Source of the DNA: Villigracilis sp024434165
GTDB taxonomy: Bacteria; Chloroflexota; Anaerolineae; Anaerolineales; Villigracilaceae
Reading direction: 5' to 3'
Length of the DNA stretch: 64,000 nucleotides
NCBI GenBank assembly: GCA_030263665.1
Contig: SZPK01000009.1
Coordinates: 1 to 64,000, forward strand
Positions 31,884-42,080 of this stretch are shown one piece after another. The position numbers were made by a program, and so were the translations under genes. The stretch's first letter is position 1. The number at the start of each line of letters is the position of its first letter. The notes below the pieces were generated by a model. The model was not told where the DNA came from, searched no databases, and saw only the letters and a program-made list of their open reading frames with translations.

Positions 31884-34800
31884 ATGTTAGTCAAACAGAA
31901 TGGTATCTTGAAAAAATTGGTAATTCTATTGGTTTGGCTCTTAATTGGATGTTCCTCTTATCAAGCCCAACCTACTTTACCTATAATGCAGACTAGTACG
32001 CCTGCTTTAACCTTGCCATATGCTATTGATCTTGGAACATTTGGCTTAGGCGCAGCAAAAGATCTGATGTGGTCGGCAGATGGGAAGATGCTTGTTGTTG
32101 AAAGTTCTGCGGGTGGATATGTTTATGACACTTCTACCTGGACCTTGCTGAACGAAATATCACGATCCAGTGTGCAGGGCGACAGGCTTTCCCAATTATT
32201 GTTTTTTCCTGATCAGCAACATTTGCTCTTTATCTCAGGATACGAAGGATTTTTCTGGAAGTACGATCTGCAGACACAAGAAATCTCACGTACCTATGAA
32301 AATCTCGATATCAAGACATATGATCGCCCCTTATTTTCCCCCGATGGTAGATCTTTTGTTCTTAGTGCCTCGGTATGCTCCGATACAAGCATACCGAGCT
32401 GTCGAAAAGCCTTGAATGTTCATGATGCCCAAACGGGCGATTTGCTATACAAAGTACCAGAAGATGGATTGGATCAATGGGGGGATATGTCTGTTTACGT
32501 TTTCAGCCCTGACAGCACATTGATTGCGACTGGAGGGACAGATGATATAGTTCGCGTGTGGGATGTTTCCACTGGTGCTCTGAAATATCAGTTTCACCAT
32601 GAAAGCGATGTGAAAAGCCTATCATTCAGCCCCGATGGAAGTGTGCTTGTTTCGACTGGATTGGATGCAGCTGTACGCTTTTGGGATATGAAAGAGGGTG
32701 GAAGTTTATATATCTTGCGCGGTACAGTGGATGAGTTCTATCAGAGTGCCACTTTTTTTGATGGCGGTAAAAAATTGCTTGTCAATTTCTATGATGGAAA
32801 ATTCAAGGAATATGCCTTGGATGAAAATTACCTACCTGTCGCCCCTCTTGATATAAAAATAGAAACTGAAAAGCAGTTGATGACAGAGATGGGACAATAC
32901 ATACCCGAACTGGTCTTCCATGTTAGTCCTGATGGGAAACAAATGGCTGTTTTGGTAAACGGCAATGTTCAGATCTGGGATTTACAAACTGGAAAGAAAA
33001 TCCATACCTTGCCGGAGTTCCTCCGGGAGGTATATGTGATTGGCTTCAGTCCAGACGAAAACATACTGGCAGTTGCGGATCATAATGTCCATCTGTGGCA
33101 AATTCAGCCGAAGAAATTTCTTGGTACGCTGGAAGTGAACGGTAAAGAAGTTGTCGATATTGCCTTTCATCCTGATGGAAAACAGGTGGCATTTGCTCTG
33201 TTGGGTGGAAAGGAAGCTGAAATATGGGATTGGACACAACGCCGCAAAATTCGTACCATTGGTACTGAATGCCCGGAAGATACGTTTTTCTATACCAAAC
33301 GCTCCAACCTTGCTTATTCCTCCGATGGAGGCAAACTGGCTGTTTCAGGTGCGTGTGAAATTGTGGTTGTCGATGCAATTACAGGAACTGTTGTCAACCG
33401 TTTTTCAAATACCCTCGGAGACTCGACGGATTTGGCGTTCAGTCCGGATGATAGGATTTTGATCTATGTCAGTGTGAATGGATACCGTGCGTGGGATATT
33501 CAAACAGGCAGACAAATTTATTCCATGAAGTGGATGGATGATTATCAAAACCATGCGGTTATAAGTTCCGATCTGGTGGCAATTACCAGTTGGGATGATC
33601 CTATTCGATTCCTTGATCCACTTACAGGGAAACGATTATACGAGTTTCCTGCAGGGGAAGGAGATAACGAAATTGCACTTAGTCAGGATGGGCGCGTCCT
33701 CGCTCTTGATAATTATCACAAGATCAGTTTGTTGGACACGACCTCAGGTGCGGAGTTGCTTTCAATGGATTATCGAGCACCATACACGATTGTATTTAGC
33801 CCTACCGGAAAATATGTAGGTGCAAGATCGTATTACGAGAATGTCCATTTATGGGATGTCTCCAGCGCAATAGATTATGCCCGTCAAATTCCATCACTGA
33901 CTGCAACTCCAAATGTAGGGTTAACACCAACACCCCATCCAACGTCGACGCCGGCGCCTACGTTGGTATTGTCTTTACCTGTTACACCCGTGCTTTCCAT
34001 CCCGGCACTGAATGGTCTGGATATGAAAAAAGTTGGAGAATTGGGAATCGGAAGAATTAATACAATGGCTTGGTCGCCTGACGGAAAACTTTTGGCTGCT
34101 GGTGGATATCCAGGCGTATATATATTCAGGGCTGGAGAAACCAAACCTTCCCAGCTCCTGCCTTCGAAAAGCGATTTATTGGTTTTGCAGTTCAGTTTAG
34201 ATGGAAAATATCTTGCAGGGCAGATTTCCAATGAGGCTATCCTTTTATGGGATGTGCAGAATAGTAGAAGCTTGCATACTTTGAAGAATATTGGCTGTTG
34301 GAACCAGGGAATGGAATTTAGTCCGGATAATGAAACGCTAACCGCAGATTGTGGCGACCGGAAATATACCTGGTTGGTTGAAAATGGGACCCTTATCAAT
34401 GTGGATATGCAGACCGTAACGGATACTCCTCTTGTTGGTCCATACACCTTACAGATCAATATGCGTAATGTTCGGTTGATCCGTGCAGAGAATGGTGAGA
34501 TCGTAAAAACATTTGAAATCCCGGGAATGGCTCCCGCTTGGGCACGATTTAGCCCGGATGGCAAAACCCTTGCAGTTTGGCATTATGAATATCAAATCGC
34601 ACGTACTGGAGTTTATTTTCCTGCTGAAGACTCAAAAACAATCCTTCAATTATGGAATATCTATCCAGATCGTGCCCCTAACCTACGTATTGAGATGGAT
34701 GCTGGAATATGGTATCAAAATACGATGGGTCCAGAAGCCTTTCAGGGACTTGCTTTCAGTTCAAACAGTCGTTTGTTGGCTTCCGCCAGCGGAGATGGAA

Positions 34801-35876
34801 CAACACGAATTTGGAATGTTGGTTCTGGTCGGTTGATACACACACTATCGAGTGGAGACAGAGTTTACTTCTCGCCTGATAATCGCTATCTGGCAACCTT
34901 GGATGAGGATAGTGCGCGTATTTGGAATATTTCTTTGAATACCCCTCAAATTATTTGGGAACTTTCCGGTTTCAATCGTTGGTCCTATGATATTGCTTTT
35001 GCCGATGAGGGCAAGGAATTGGTCACTGTCTCGGATGAATTTTACAGATTCTATCCAGTGGTAAACACAAACTTAACTGCCCCTTCATACCAAATTAAAT
35101 TACCTGGGAAACGGGGATACCAACTGGCATTAAGTGAGGATGGAAGTCATCTGGCATACAATACCACTGAGGAGATTTTGGTCGGAGAAAATAATGGTGG
35201 TGAACCTGAGTGGAAAGTATTAACAAAATTCCCTGAACCACTCACGTATGACCCCTACCTACATCTGACTTTTTCTTTAGACGGTAATCTCTTGGCTGTG
35301 TATGAGCCGGATTATCGGAAGAGAATATGGGATTTAAGTACGATGCGATCAATTGAATTGGAAAACCCTGATTCGACTCCTCGTGTATTTATTTCTGAAT
35401 TCCAATTCAACCCGGATGGCAATTTGTTGCTTGGTGTAGAGGATCTTCAAACTTCTGAACCTTCCTCGTTTTATTTGTGGGATACCCGGACGGGTAAGTT
35501 GCTACGGTATTGGTCCAGCCAAATTTATCGATACGCTTTTCATCCAACTCTGCCATTGTTTGTAGGTGCAGACCACATTACGGGTACGCTTCGTTTTTTT
35601 GACTTGCAGACCGGGGATTTGGTGAGAGAGGAATATGTTAGTCCATATATAAATGCAATGGCTTTTAGTCCGGACGGTACCCTTCTTATTCTAGGATATA
35701 ACAGTACAGGGCAGAATGAAGGCAGGGTTGAGATTATTGATGCGCAAACACTTGATCTGCTATATAAAATCCCCAAATCCGGAGTTAGGTTTTCGTTTTC
35801 ACCGGATGGCTCATTGTTAGCTATTGCTATGAATGATGGAAGAGTAGAATATTGGGAGTTGAAACTTGAAAGATAA
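31884..35876 (+). CDS. Giant WD40-repeat lipoprotein, two propeller halves
   Basis: 1330 residues with a lipobox L-L-I-G-C (Cys23). Repeated units with F-S-P-D-G...L-A...W-D signatures fill residues ~45-670 and ~710-1330, separated by a Thr/Pro linker (around 675-705). Both halves begin with an A-W-S-P-D-G or M-W-S-A-D-G blade. Many blades are degenerate. It should form two or more propellers on the outer face of the membrane as a protein-interaction platform. No enzyme domain. It has its own promoter and AT-richer base composition than the backbone. Confidence 0.9.
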   Translation: MLVKQNGILKKLVILLVWLLIGCSSYQAQPTLPIMQTSTPALTLPYAIDLGTFGLGAAKDLMWSADGKMLVVESSAGGYVYDTSTWTLLNEISRSSVQGDRLSQLLFFPDQQHLLFISGYEGFFWKYDLQTQEISRTYENLDIKTYDRPLFSPDGRSFVLSASVCSDTSIPSCRKALNVHDAQTGDLLYKVPEDGLDQWGDMSVYVFSPDSTLIATGGTDDIVRVWDVSTGALKYQFHHESDVKSLSFSPDGSVLVSTGLDAAVRFWDMKEGGSLYILRGTVDEFYQSATFFDGGKKLLVNFYDGKFKEYALDENYLPVAPLDIKIETEKQLMTEMGQYIPELVFHVSPDGKQMAVLVNGNVQIWDLQTGKKIHTLPEFLREVYVIGFSPDENILAVADHNVHLWQIQPKKFLGTLEVNGKEVVDIAFHPDGKQVAFALLGGKEAEIWDWTQRRKIRTIGTECPEDTFFYTKRSNLAYSSDGGKLAVSGACEIVVVDAITGTVVNRFSNTLGDSTDLAFSPDDRILIYVSVNGYRAWDIQTGRQIYSMKWMDDYQNHAVISSDLVAITSWDDPIRFLDPLTGKRLYEFPAGEGDNEIALSQDGRVLALDNYHKISLLDTTSGAELLSMDYRAPYTIVFSPTGKYVGARSYYENVHLWDVSSAIDYARQIPSLTATPNVGLTPTPHPTSTPAPTLVLSLPVTPVLSIPALNGLDMKKVGELGIGRINTMAWSPDGKLLAAGGYPGVYIFRAGETKPSQLLPSKSDLLVLQFSLDGKYLAGQISNEAILLWDVQNSRSLHTLKNIGCWNQGMEFSPDNETLTADCGDRKYTWLVENGTLINVDMQTVTDTPLVGPYTLQINMRNVRLIRAENGEIVKTFEIPGMAPAWARFSPDGKTLAVWHYEYQIARTGVYFPAEDSKTILQLWNIYPDRAPNLRIEMDAGIWYQNTMGPEAFQGLAFSSNSRLLASASGDGTTRIWNVGSGRLIHTLSSGDRVYFSPDNRYLATLDEDSARIWNISLNTPQIIWELSGFNRWSYDIAFADEGKELVTVSDEFYRFYPVVNTNLTAPSYQIKLPGKRGYQLALSEDGSHLAYNTTEEILVGENNGGEPEWKVLTKFPEPLTYDPYLHLTFSLDGNLLAVYEPDYRKRIWDLSTMRSIELENPDSTPRVFISEFQFNPDGNLLLGVEDLQTSEPSSFYLWDTRTGKLLRYWSSQIYRYAFHPTLPLFVGADHITGTLRFFDLQTGDLVREEYVSPYINAMAFSPDGTLLILGYNSTGQNEGRVEIIDAQTLDLLYKIPKSGVRFSFSPDGSLLAIAMNDGRVEYWELKLER

Positions 35877-35965
35877 CTAAAATAATTTAACTATGGATTT
35901 AGCGACACTTTTATAGGACCCTTGATGCAAAACTTTTATCATGTGCATTCAAAGGAGACTATAAA

Positions 35966-36376
35966 ATGGCTGATCAATTTCGTTCGACGTTTCATAAAAA
36001 ACTGGCTGCATATGTTGCTGATGAATGTTTCGATGAAACGCAATTACGGATCTTTGGTTCGTTCATCGATGAGAAATATGCATTGTCGCTGGAGGAACTG
36101 GTAACTCATGTATTTGGCATCATACCGGACAGCGAACAGGATCCCAAGTATGACAAGAGGAACGAGGAACGACAGATCCTTGAGGGGATAAAGGCTTTGC
36201 AAAGACTGGCGATACCGATTCTGATGGAAGAAGATGGAGGTTATTATCTTGGTGATGACGAAGATTCCATTGAAGAAGTGATCGGATACGTCGAGATGGA
36301 TATGGAACTTCTTCGAGAGCAATACTGTTGGATGAATTTCCACCACGGTCGTATGTTTGAGAGGTTTGGCTGGTGA
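35966..36376 (+). CDS. Small acidic protein of unknown function
   Basis: 136 residues; AAAGGAG box 8 bases before the ATG. Mostly helical, with a central E-E-R-Q-I-L-E-G-I-K-A-L-Q-R-L-A-I-P-I-L segment followed by G-G-Y-Y-L-G and an acidic C-terminus. The helix plus short beta pair suggests a winged-helix-like fold, but this is weak. The stop overlaps the GTG start of the next gene (GTGA), so it is probably a partner of the replication-relaxation-like protein. Confidence 0.65.
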   Translation: MADQFRSTFHKKLAAYVADECFDETQLRIFGSFIDEKYALSLEELVTHVFGIIPDSEQDPKYDKRNEERQILEGIKALQRLAIPILMEEDGGYYLGDDEDSIEEVIGYVEMDMELLREQYCWMNFHHGRMFERFGW

Positions 36377-37653
36377 AAAAATCCAAGCCTGTTGATCCTC
36401 TCTCCAGCCTGGCGTTGGAATGGACACCAATCATCGCAAGCAATAGCAAGGTGATCGTCGATGTGTTCAAGTGCAGCCTGTCCGCTACGGACGGGCTGCC
36501 GCCTTATGCGCAGGCGCGGATCATTGACCTCATTGCGACCCGTTTAATCAAGGCTCGACCATATGCCTGTCTGTGGGTCTCGGTGGATGCGCGGGGAAGA
36601 TGGTATTTGCACGAGATAGATCGATTGGTGAAGCGCAAGATGCCGATCGTGATCCTGCCAACTGGAGAAGTGCCAAAAAGCAATTGGGATTTCACTCCAC
36701 ATGGATTTCCATCCCTTGCAGAAAATGCGCCGGCGCCGCAAATCCAACCGCCTTTTAACCCAGCCGACTTTGGATACAACCCCAATGCCATTCGTGTGCT
36801 GCGGATCTTGGCACGACTGGGAACCGCGCATAAACCTGAGATTGTTTCGCTGGCTGGGTTGAGCGAGACCTATATCCGTAAACTTCTGAAAAAACTACAG
36901 GCCGCGAACCTGATAGAGCGCAAGCGGATCGGCAAGTACGAGGGGTGGGCGATCCGAAACGAAGGGTTGAAGTTGGCGCATCGATCCTGGAATATCCCCA
37001 AGGGTGTGCATTTCAAGAAACATCGCGGTGAATTTCGATACGCAGCGGAACGTCACCGACGCAAGTCACGAATGTGGCGGGCGTGGTTGGAAACTGCCTA
37101 TCACAAAATCGAGATATGGGAATGCTGGACCGAGGTACCGGTCAAATATGGAATTCCAGATGCCCTGGCTTGGGGCACGCATTGTGGGAAGGAGATTTTA
37201 TTTTGGCTGGAGGTGGATACCGGACACAGCTCAACCAAGACCATAGAAGCGAATTACAGAAGGCGGCTTCTACTGGCGTATGACCATGCAGAGAAGTGGA
37301 AGATTCCCATTGTCTTTTGCATTATGGGTCAGCCTTGGTTGGTGAAGCGTTTTGCCTGGAGCATTCCGCGGATTAGCCCCTGGGTAGCGGTGATCGGGCA
37401 TGACTGGCGGGATTTTGGGAGACTGCCGCCTTATGATTTTGGGTGGTGGCGCGAGGATCTTTCATCAAGCCAACATTACCTGTCTATCCGTTCAAAAGAA
37501 GAACTTCCGTTTGATCCAAGCCAATATCCACCCAAGCCGAAAAAGGAAAAGAGTATCAAACCCCCAAAGCCGAAGTCCTCGAAGCCTAGATTCTCCACTG
37601 GAGAAGAATACGATGACACGTGGTCTGGAGACCGCTCGGAGGCAGAGGAGTGA
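36373..37653 (+). CDS. Replication-relaxation-like protein (wHTH plus nuclease-like fold)
   Basis: 426 residues from a GTG start. A winged helix (~136-198: V-L-R-I-L-A-R-L-G-T ... S-E-T-Y-I-R-K-L-L-K-K-L) precedes a PD-(D/E)xK-like domain with I-P-D-A-L-A-W, then F-W-L-E-V-D-T-G-H-S-S and an N-Y-R-R-R-L segment. This is the pattern of the Replic_Relax family of plasmid replication-relaxation proteins, in which the Lys of the nuclease motif is absent (E-V-D). The C-terminus is a Lys/Pro tail. It suggests a second mobile-element remnant near the primase module. Confidence 0.72.
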   Translation: MKKSKPVDPLSSLALEWTPIIASNSKVIVDVFKCSLSATDGLPPYAQARIIDLIATRLIKARPYACLWVSVDARGRWYLHEIDRLVKRKMPIVILPTGEVPKSNWDFTPHGFPSLAENAPAPQIQPPFNPADFGYNPNAIRVLRILARLGTAHKPEIVSLAGLSETYIRKLLKKLQAANLIERKRIGKYEGWAIRNEGLKLAHRSWNIPKGVHFKKHRGEFRYAAERHRRKSRMWRAWLETAYHKIEIWECWTEVPVKYGIPDALAWGTHCGKEILFWLEVDTGHSSTKTIEANYRRRLLLAYDHAEKWKIPIVFCIMGQPWLVKRFAWSIPRISPWVAVIGHDWRDFGRLPPYDFGWWREDLSSSQHYLSIRSKEELPFDPSQYPPKPKKEKSIKPPKPKSSKPRFSTGEEYDDTWSGDRSEAEE

Positions 37654-37739
37654 TGAACTAATGAAAGTGGCGTAACGGGGGAGCACTGTTTTCCCTTCAC
37701 AACGAACTTGAAAAAACCTTATGGCAAGCCGCGGATAAG

Positions 37740-39212
37740 ATGCGCTCCAACATGGATGCGGCAGAATATAAGCACGTTGTTCTGGGCTTGATATTTCTAA
37801 AATACATCTCCGATGCCTTTAATGGTATGCACGCAAAACTAGTCGAAGGGAAAGGCGAATTCGAAGGCGCAAACCCCGAAGACCCTGACGAATATCTGGC
37901 GAACAATGTTTTCTTCGTGCCTGAACTCTCACGCTGGGACTATTTACAGGGACGCGCAAAACTTCCCAGCATTGGCAAAGACCTTGACGACGCAATGGAT
38001 GAGATCGAGAAGATCAATCCATCTTTGAAAGGCGTCCTTCCCAAAATTTATGCTGACCCAGAATTGAATAAACAACGCCTGGGCGAGTTGATCGACCTGA
38101 TCGGCACGATTGGCTTCAATCAAGATGGGCATCAAGCAAAGGACTTACTTGGCAGGGTGTACGAATACTTCCTTGGTCAATTTGCGGACGCGGAAGGTAA
38201 AAAGGGCGGACAGTTCTACACGCCCGAAAGCATCGTGAAGTTATTGGTGGAAATGCTCGAACCCTACAACGGACGGGTGTATGACGGTTGCTGCGGTAGC
38301 GGTGGGATGTTTGTGCAGAGTGAAAAGTTCGTTCTGAACCATCAAGGCAACATCAAGGACTTGTCCATCTTCGGGCAGGAATCAAACCCCACCACCTTGC
38401 GCCTTGCCAAGATGAACCTTGCCATTCGCGGCATTGACGCCCAACTTGAACTCGGTGATACCTTCCTGAATGACAAGCACCCCGACCTGAAAGCGGACTT
38501 CATCCTTGCCAATCCCCCATTCAACATCAGCGATTGGAGCGGCGAGCAATTGCGCGATGATGTGCGTTGGAAATACGGCGTGCCGCCCACAGGCAATGCC
38601 AACTATGCATGGTTGCAACACTTCATTCACAAACTCAGCCCCAACGGGACGGCAGGCATTGTGCTTGCCAACGGCAGTATGAACAGTAATTCAGGCGGCG
38701 AAGGCGAAATTCGCAAGAACATGATCGAAGCAGGAGTAATTGACTGCATGGTAGCTTTACCTTCGCAGTTGTTCTATAACACCATGATTCCCGCTTGCCT
38801 GTGGTTCTTGGCTCGCAATAAAACGAACCATAAATTCCGCAATCGTTCAAATGAAATCCTGTTCATTGACGCTCGCAAACTTGGCGAGATGACCAATCGC
38901 CGCAATCGAAAGTTGACCGATGAAGACCTTGCTTTGATTTCTAGCACATACCACGCTTGGCGAAATAAAGGCGGCGAATATCAAGATAAAGCAGGTTTCT
39001 GCAAATCCGCCACATTGGATGAAGTACGAAACAACAATTATGTTCTTATGCCTGGACGTTATGTTGGGACAGAAGAAATTGAAGATGATGGTGTGCCTTT
39101 TGATGAGAAAATGAATGTTCTAGTTGCTAAACTTGCCGAGCAATTTGCTAAGGGCACAGAACTGGAAAAAGCAATTCAAGAGAACTTAGCGGGGATTGGT
39201 TATGAGTTCTAG
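37740..39212 (+). CDS. hsdM: Type I restriction-modification methyltransferase subunit HsdM
   Basis: 490 residues from the first in-frame ATG. SAM-binding motif in D-G-C-C-G-S-G-G-M-F and the N6-adenine catalytic N-P-P-F (258-261); the G-Q-F-Y-T-P motif is conserved. The protein should methylate the target adenine and forms M2S and R2M2S complexes. The start is a problem: the frame is open upstream to 37665 and encodes the family-typical L-x-K-T-L-W-Q-A-A-D-K, but has no ATG, GTG or TTG there. A CTG at 37686 or a one-base assembly error near 37661-37668 would restore the usual N-terminus. First gene of the RM operon. Confidence 0.93.
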   Translation: MRSNMDAAEYKHVVLGLIFLKYISDAFNGMHAKLVEGKGEFEGANPEDPDEYLANNVFFVPELSRWDYLQGRAKLPSIGKDLDDAMDEIEKINPSLKGVLPKIYADPELNKQRLGELIDLIGTIGFNQDGHQAKDLLGRVYEYFLGQFADAEGKKGGQFYTPESIVKLLVEMLEPYNGRVYDGCCGSGGMFVQSEKFVLNHQGNIKDLSIFGQESNPTTLRLAKMNLAIRGIDAQLELGDTFLNDKHPDLKADFILANPPFNISDWSGEQLRDDVRWKYGVPPTGNANYAWLQHFIHKLSPNGTAGIVLANGSMNSNSGGEGEIRKNMIEAGVIDCMVALPSQLFYNTMIPACLWFLARNKTNHKFRNRSNEILFIDARKLGEMTNRRNRKLTDEDLALISSTYHAWRNKGGEYQDKAGFCKSATLDEVRNNNYVLMPGRYVGTEEIEDDGVPFDEKMNVLVAKLAEQFAKGTELEKAIQENLAGIGYEF

Positions 39213-40407
39213 GGAATGGGAGGTTTTGCCATTAGAAGATTGCATGGAAGCAATCATAGATTATCGTGGAAAAACCCCACGGAAATCTTCTTTTGGTATT
39301 CCATTAATCACAGCCAAAATTGTAAAAGGTGGTCGAATTCTTGAGCCAACGGAATTTATACCTTTTGAAGATTACGATGAACGTATGTCACGGGGAATAC
39401 CAAGAGCAGGTGATGTTGTTGTAACAACCGAAGCACCGCTGGGTGAAGTTGGGCAACTAGATAATCGCAAGCTATCCGTGGGACAACGCCTAATTACATT
39501 GCGCGGAAAAGACGGCTTGCTGGATAATACATATCTAAAGTATTTGATGATGTCAGAGTTTGTCCAAAACCAACTCCTAGCACGGGCAACAGGAACAACC
39601 GTGTCTGGAATTAAGCAAACAGAATTACGAAAAATAAATCTGCTTGTTCCCCCGTTTACAACTCAACGCCGCATAGCGGACATTCTCTCCGCGCTGGATG
39701 AGAAAATCGAACTCAACCGTCAAACCAATGCCACGCTGGAAGCTATTGCACAGTCCATTTTTAGAGAGTGGTTTGTGGAATTCAATTTTCCCAATACAAC
39801 AGACGAGAGGGTTGAGAGTGAGTTGGGAATGATTCCAAAGGGATGGAAAGTTTTACCTTTAGATGAAATAGCAGACTTTCTAAACGGCTTGGCATTACAA
39901 AAATTTCCTGCGGAAAATGAAAAGGATTACTTGCCTGTAATCAAGATTAGAGAGTTGAAAAATGGTGTGAGTAATTCGTCCGACAAAGCCAGCAGAAACA
40001 TTCAAAGCAAATACATCATAAATGATGGCGACTTGATCTTTTCTTGGTCAGGAACTTTGGAAGTGAGATTCTGGGTTGGCGGCGAAGGCGCATTAAATCA
40101 ACATCTATTCAAGGTGACTTCCAAAGAATATCCTTTATGGTTATGTTATTTCTGGATATTAGAACACCTTGCTAATTTTAGAGGTATAGCCGAAGATAAA
40201 ACAACAACAATGGGGCATATTCAGCGCCACCATCTTTCGGAAGCATTGTGTTCTATTCCAGATAATCTGACAGAGTTAGACAAGGTAATGAAGCCATTAG
40301 TGGACAAGATAATTAATCTTGAACAACAATCTGCCACGCTGGCATCCCTGCGTGACGCGCTCCTGCCGAAGTTGATGAACGGGGAAATAGAGGTGAGTAA
40401 TGACTGA
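39202..40407 (+). CDS. hsdS: Type I restriction-modification specificity subunit HsdS
   Basis: 401 residues; overlaps hsdM by 11 bp. Two target-recognition domains (about 5-155 and 210-355) are separated by the conserved helix P-P-F-T-T-Q-R-R-I-A-D-I-L-S-A-L-D-E-K, repeated in part near the C-terminus. Each domain recognises one half of the bipartite site; the helices set the spacing. The TRDs resemble each other only slightly, as usual. The stop is overlapped by the next gene, showing tight coupling. Confidence 0.93.
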   Translation: MSSREWEVLPLEDCMEAIIDYRGKTPRKSSFGIPLITAKIVKGGRILEPTEFIPFEDYDERMSRGIPRAGDVVVTTEAPLGEVGQLDNRKLSVGQRLITLRGKDGLLDNTYLKYLMMSEFVQNQLLARATGTTVSGIKQTELRKINLLVPPFTTQRRIADILSALDEKIELNRQTNATLEAIAQSIFREWFVEFNFPNTTDERVESELGMIPKGWKVLPLDEIADFLNGLALQKFPAENEKDYLPVIKIRELKNGVSNSSDKASRNIQSKYIINDGDLIFSWSGTLEVRFWVGGEGALNQHLFKVTSKEYPLWLCYFWILEHLANFRGIAEDKTTTMGHIQRHHLSEALCSIPDNLTELDKVMKPLVDKIINLEQQSATLASLRDALLPKLMNGEIEVSND

Positions 40408-42058
40408 CGAAGTTTATGACAATGAAACTCTTTGGAAACTTTACTCACCTAAACCAAATCCTTGGTTTTCAAGCGAAATTATCTATGAAGGATGGGGAGT
40501 TGCTACTTTTGAAAATCCGTCAGGAACCATAGAAGGGAAAACAAGAATTGCTGTAGACGAGACAGGAACTTTAGACGTTGTAATGGAATTTGAAAGACTC
40601 AATACTGAAGTAACGGTACATGGAACAGGAAGTTTTAGATTTCTCAAATTCCTGCAAGCCGATTTGAGCACAGGTAATACTGTTGGCATGGGAACCGATA
40701 ATGTAAATCCCTGTTCAAGTTTAATAGTTCAAACCGAAGCTGGAATCTTTACATCAGACGGAAAGGTCTTTTACTCACAAGGGTTTGGACTTGATTCAAA
40801 ACTAAGGTTTCTGCTATCAGAAGGTACTTACAAAGAACAAAACGCAGGAAATCCAAAATATTGGGTGTTGCCTCTCACAAACTTTATTTCATCTTTTCAT
40901 TTGCTGTATTATCCAGAACTAGCTCAACACCCTTTAAGGCTCTTTACAACCCCTATTGTTCCTGAAATGGCGGATGAGAAGCAACGACAGATGGCGCTTT
41001 TTGCTGCCAATAGAGCAAATACATTAATAGGTTTTTATTTTGGCGAATTGGTAGGTTATATTCAGCCAGTTTTAGATTACAACGAAAAAGAAGAAAAATT
41101 GAAATCAGGTCAGGCAAAGAGATGTATTACCGCTTTGATGATTAGTGAAGTTTCCAGCAAACTAGAAGAAGTTTGGTTTCCAAACGATTACACCAACCTA
41201 ATTAGTTTTGCTAGAGGCATAAATGTGAGTGCCGCATGGGTAGAGTTTAGGGACGATAATGGAAATTTGGTGAGTAGGAAGCATATCCCTCAATTTGAGA
41301 CTGATTACAAGAAAGAATACGCTGTCATCGATGAGGCTATTCATGGTGGTCTTGGACATCTTATTTCACTAGCCAGCAATTCGTCAGAATTTGGAAAATC
41401 TTATTTCCGTGTGTTGATTGCTCACTTAATAAGATTGCAACCATACAGCCGCCATATTGAAGATCAAATGGATTTACTTTGCCGCTCTTTTGATACTTTA
41501 TGCGAAGAATTTGGTTTTAGCGTGCAAAATCTCGCAAAGTCATTGCCTGATGATGTTCAAACAAGAATCGATGAAATACTTGCTAATGCCAGAAGAGAAT
41601 TTCAAGAATTGTCGAGAAGTGCAAGTTCTGATATCAAACCTGTTTTGCAGCAAATAGGCAGTAGAGTTTCAAACGCCAAGAATACCGATAGAGCATTTGG
41701 TCTAGCTGTAATGGATTTGCTCAAGAAATACGAATTGCCAGATATTACAATCATGGATAAGTATTACGCCTTGCACCCTGATGTTCAGGGAAGGTCTTGG
41801 GTGCAAACTTTGACGAAATATAGAGGAGCTGCAATTCATACAGGGTATTTCTCGCATGAAAATTATGACATTCAAGATGTTTTAGTTTTGGAAGACCATT
41901 TGCATGACATATTAGTGCGAATTGCGCTTAAAATTCTCAATTATCAGGGGACGTACCAACCCCGTGTAATACGTTATTTAGTTGACGGAAAAAATATTCA
42001 GTGGGTGGATGAAGATACACCTGCAATAAAACTGGGATACAAGTCGCCAATTATTTAG
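40400..42058 (+). CDS. HEPN-domain protein inside the type I RM operon (ApeA-like)
   Basis: 552 residues; the ATG overlaps the hsdS stop by 8 bp. The N-terminal ~190 residues are beta-rich, with alternating strand patterns like the ApeA N-terminal domain. The middle is helical. The C-terminal ~150 residues end in a helical bundle with the HEPN signature R-G-A-A-I-H (Arg475, His480; RxxxxH). HEPN domains are metal-independent ribonucleases used in abortive infection and toxins. No ATPase domain is present, unlike PrrC or RloC. Its place between hsdS and hsdR suggests a guard that is freed or activated when the restriction complex is attacked. Family call is by pattern. Confidence 0.78.
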   Translation: MTDEVYDNETLWKLYSPKPNPWFSSEIIYEGWGVATFENPSGTIEGKTRIAVDETGTLDVVMEFERLNTEVTVHGTGSFRFLKFLQADLSTGNTVGMGTDNVNPCSSLIVQTEAGIFTSDGKVFYSQGFGLDSKLRFLLSEGTYKEQNAGNPKYWVLPLTNFISSFHLLYYPELAQHPLRLFTTPIVPEMADEKQRQMALFAANRANTLIGFYFGELVGYIQPVLDYNEKEEKLKSGQAKRCITALMISEVSSKLEEVWFPNDYTNLISFARGINVSAAWVEFRDDNGNLVSRKHIPQFETDYKKEYAVIDEAIHGGLGHLISLASNSSEFGKSYFRVLIAHLIRLQPYSRHIEDQMDLLCRSFDTLCEEFGFSVQNLAKSLPDDVQTRIDEILANARREFQELSRSASSDIKPVLQQIGSRVSNAKNTDRAFGLAVMDLLKKYELPDITIMDKYYALHPDVQGRSWVQTLTKYRGAAIHTGYFSHENYDIQDVLVLEDHLHDILVRIALKILNYQGTYQPRVIRYLVDGKNIQWVDEDTPAIKLGYKSPII

Positions 42059-42080
42059 GATATTGAATGGAACTTCATTT

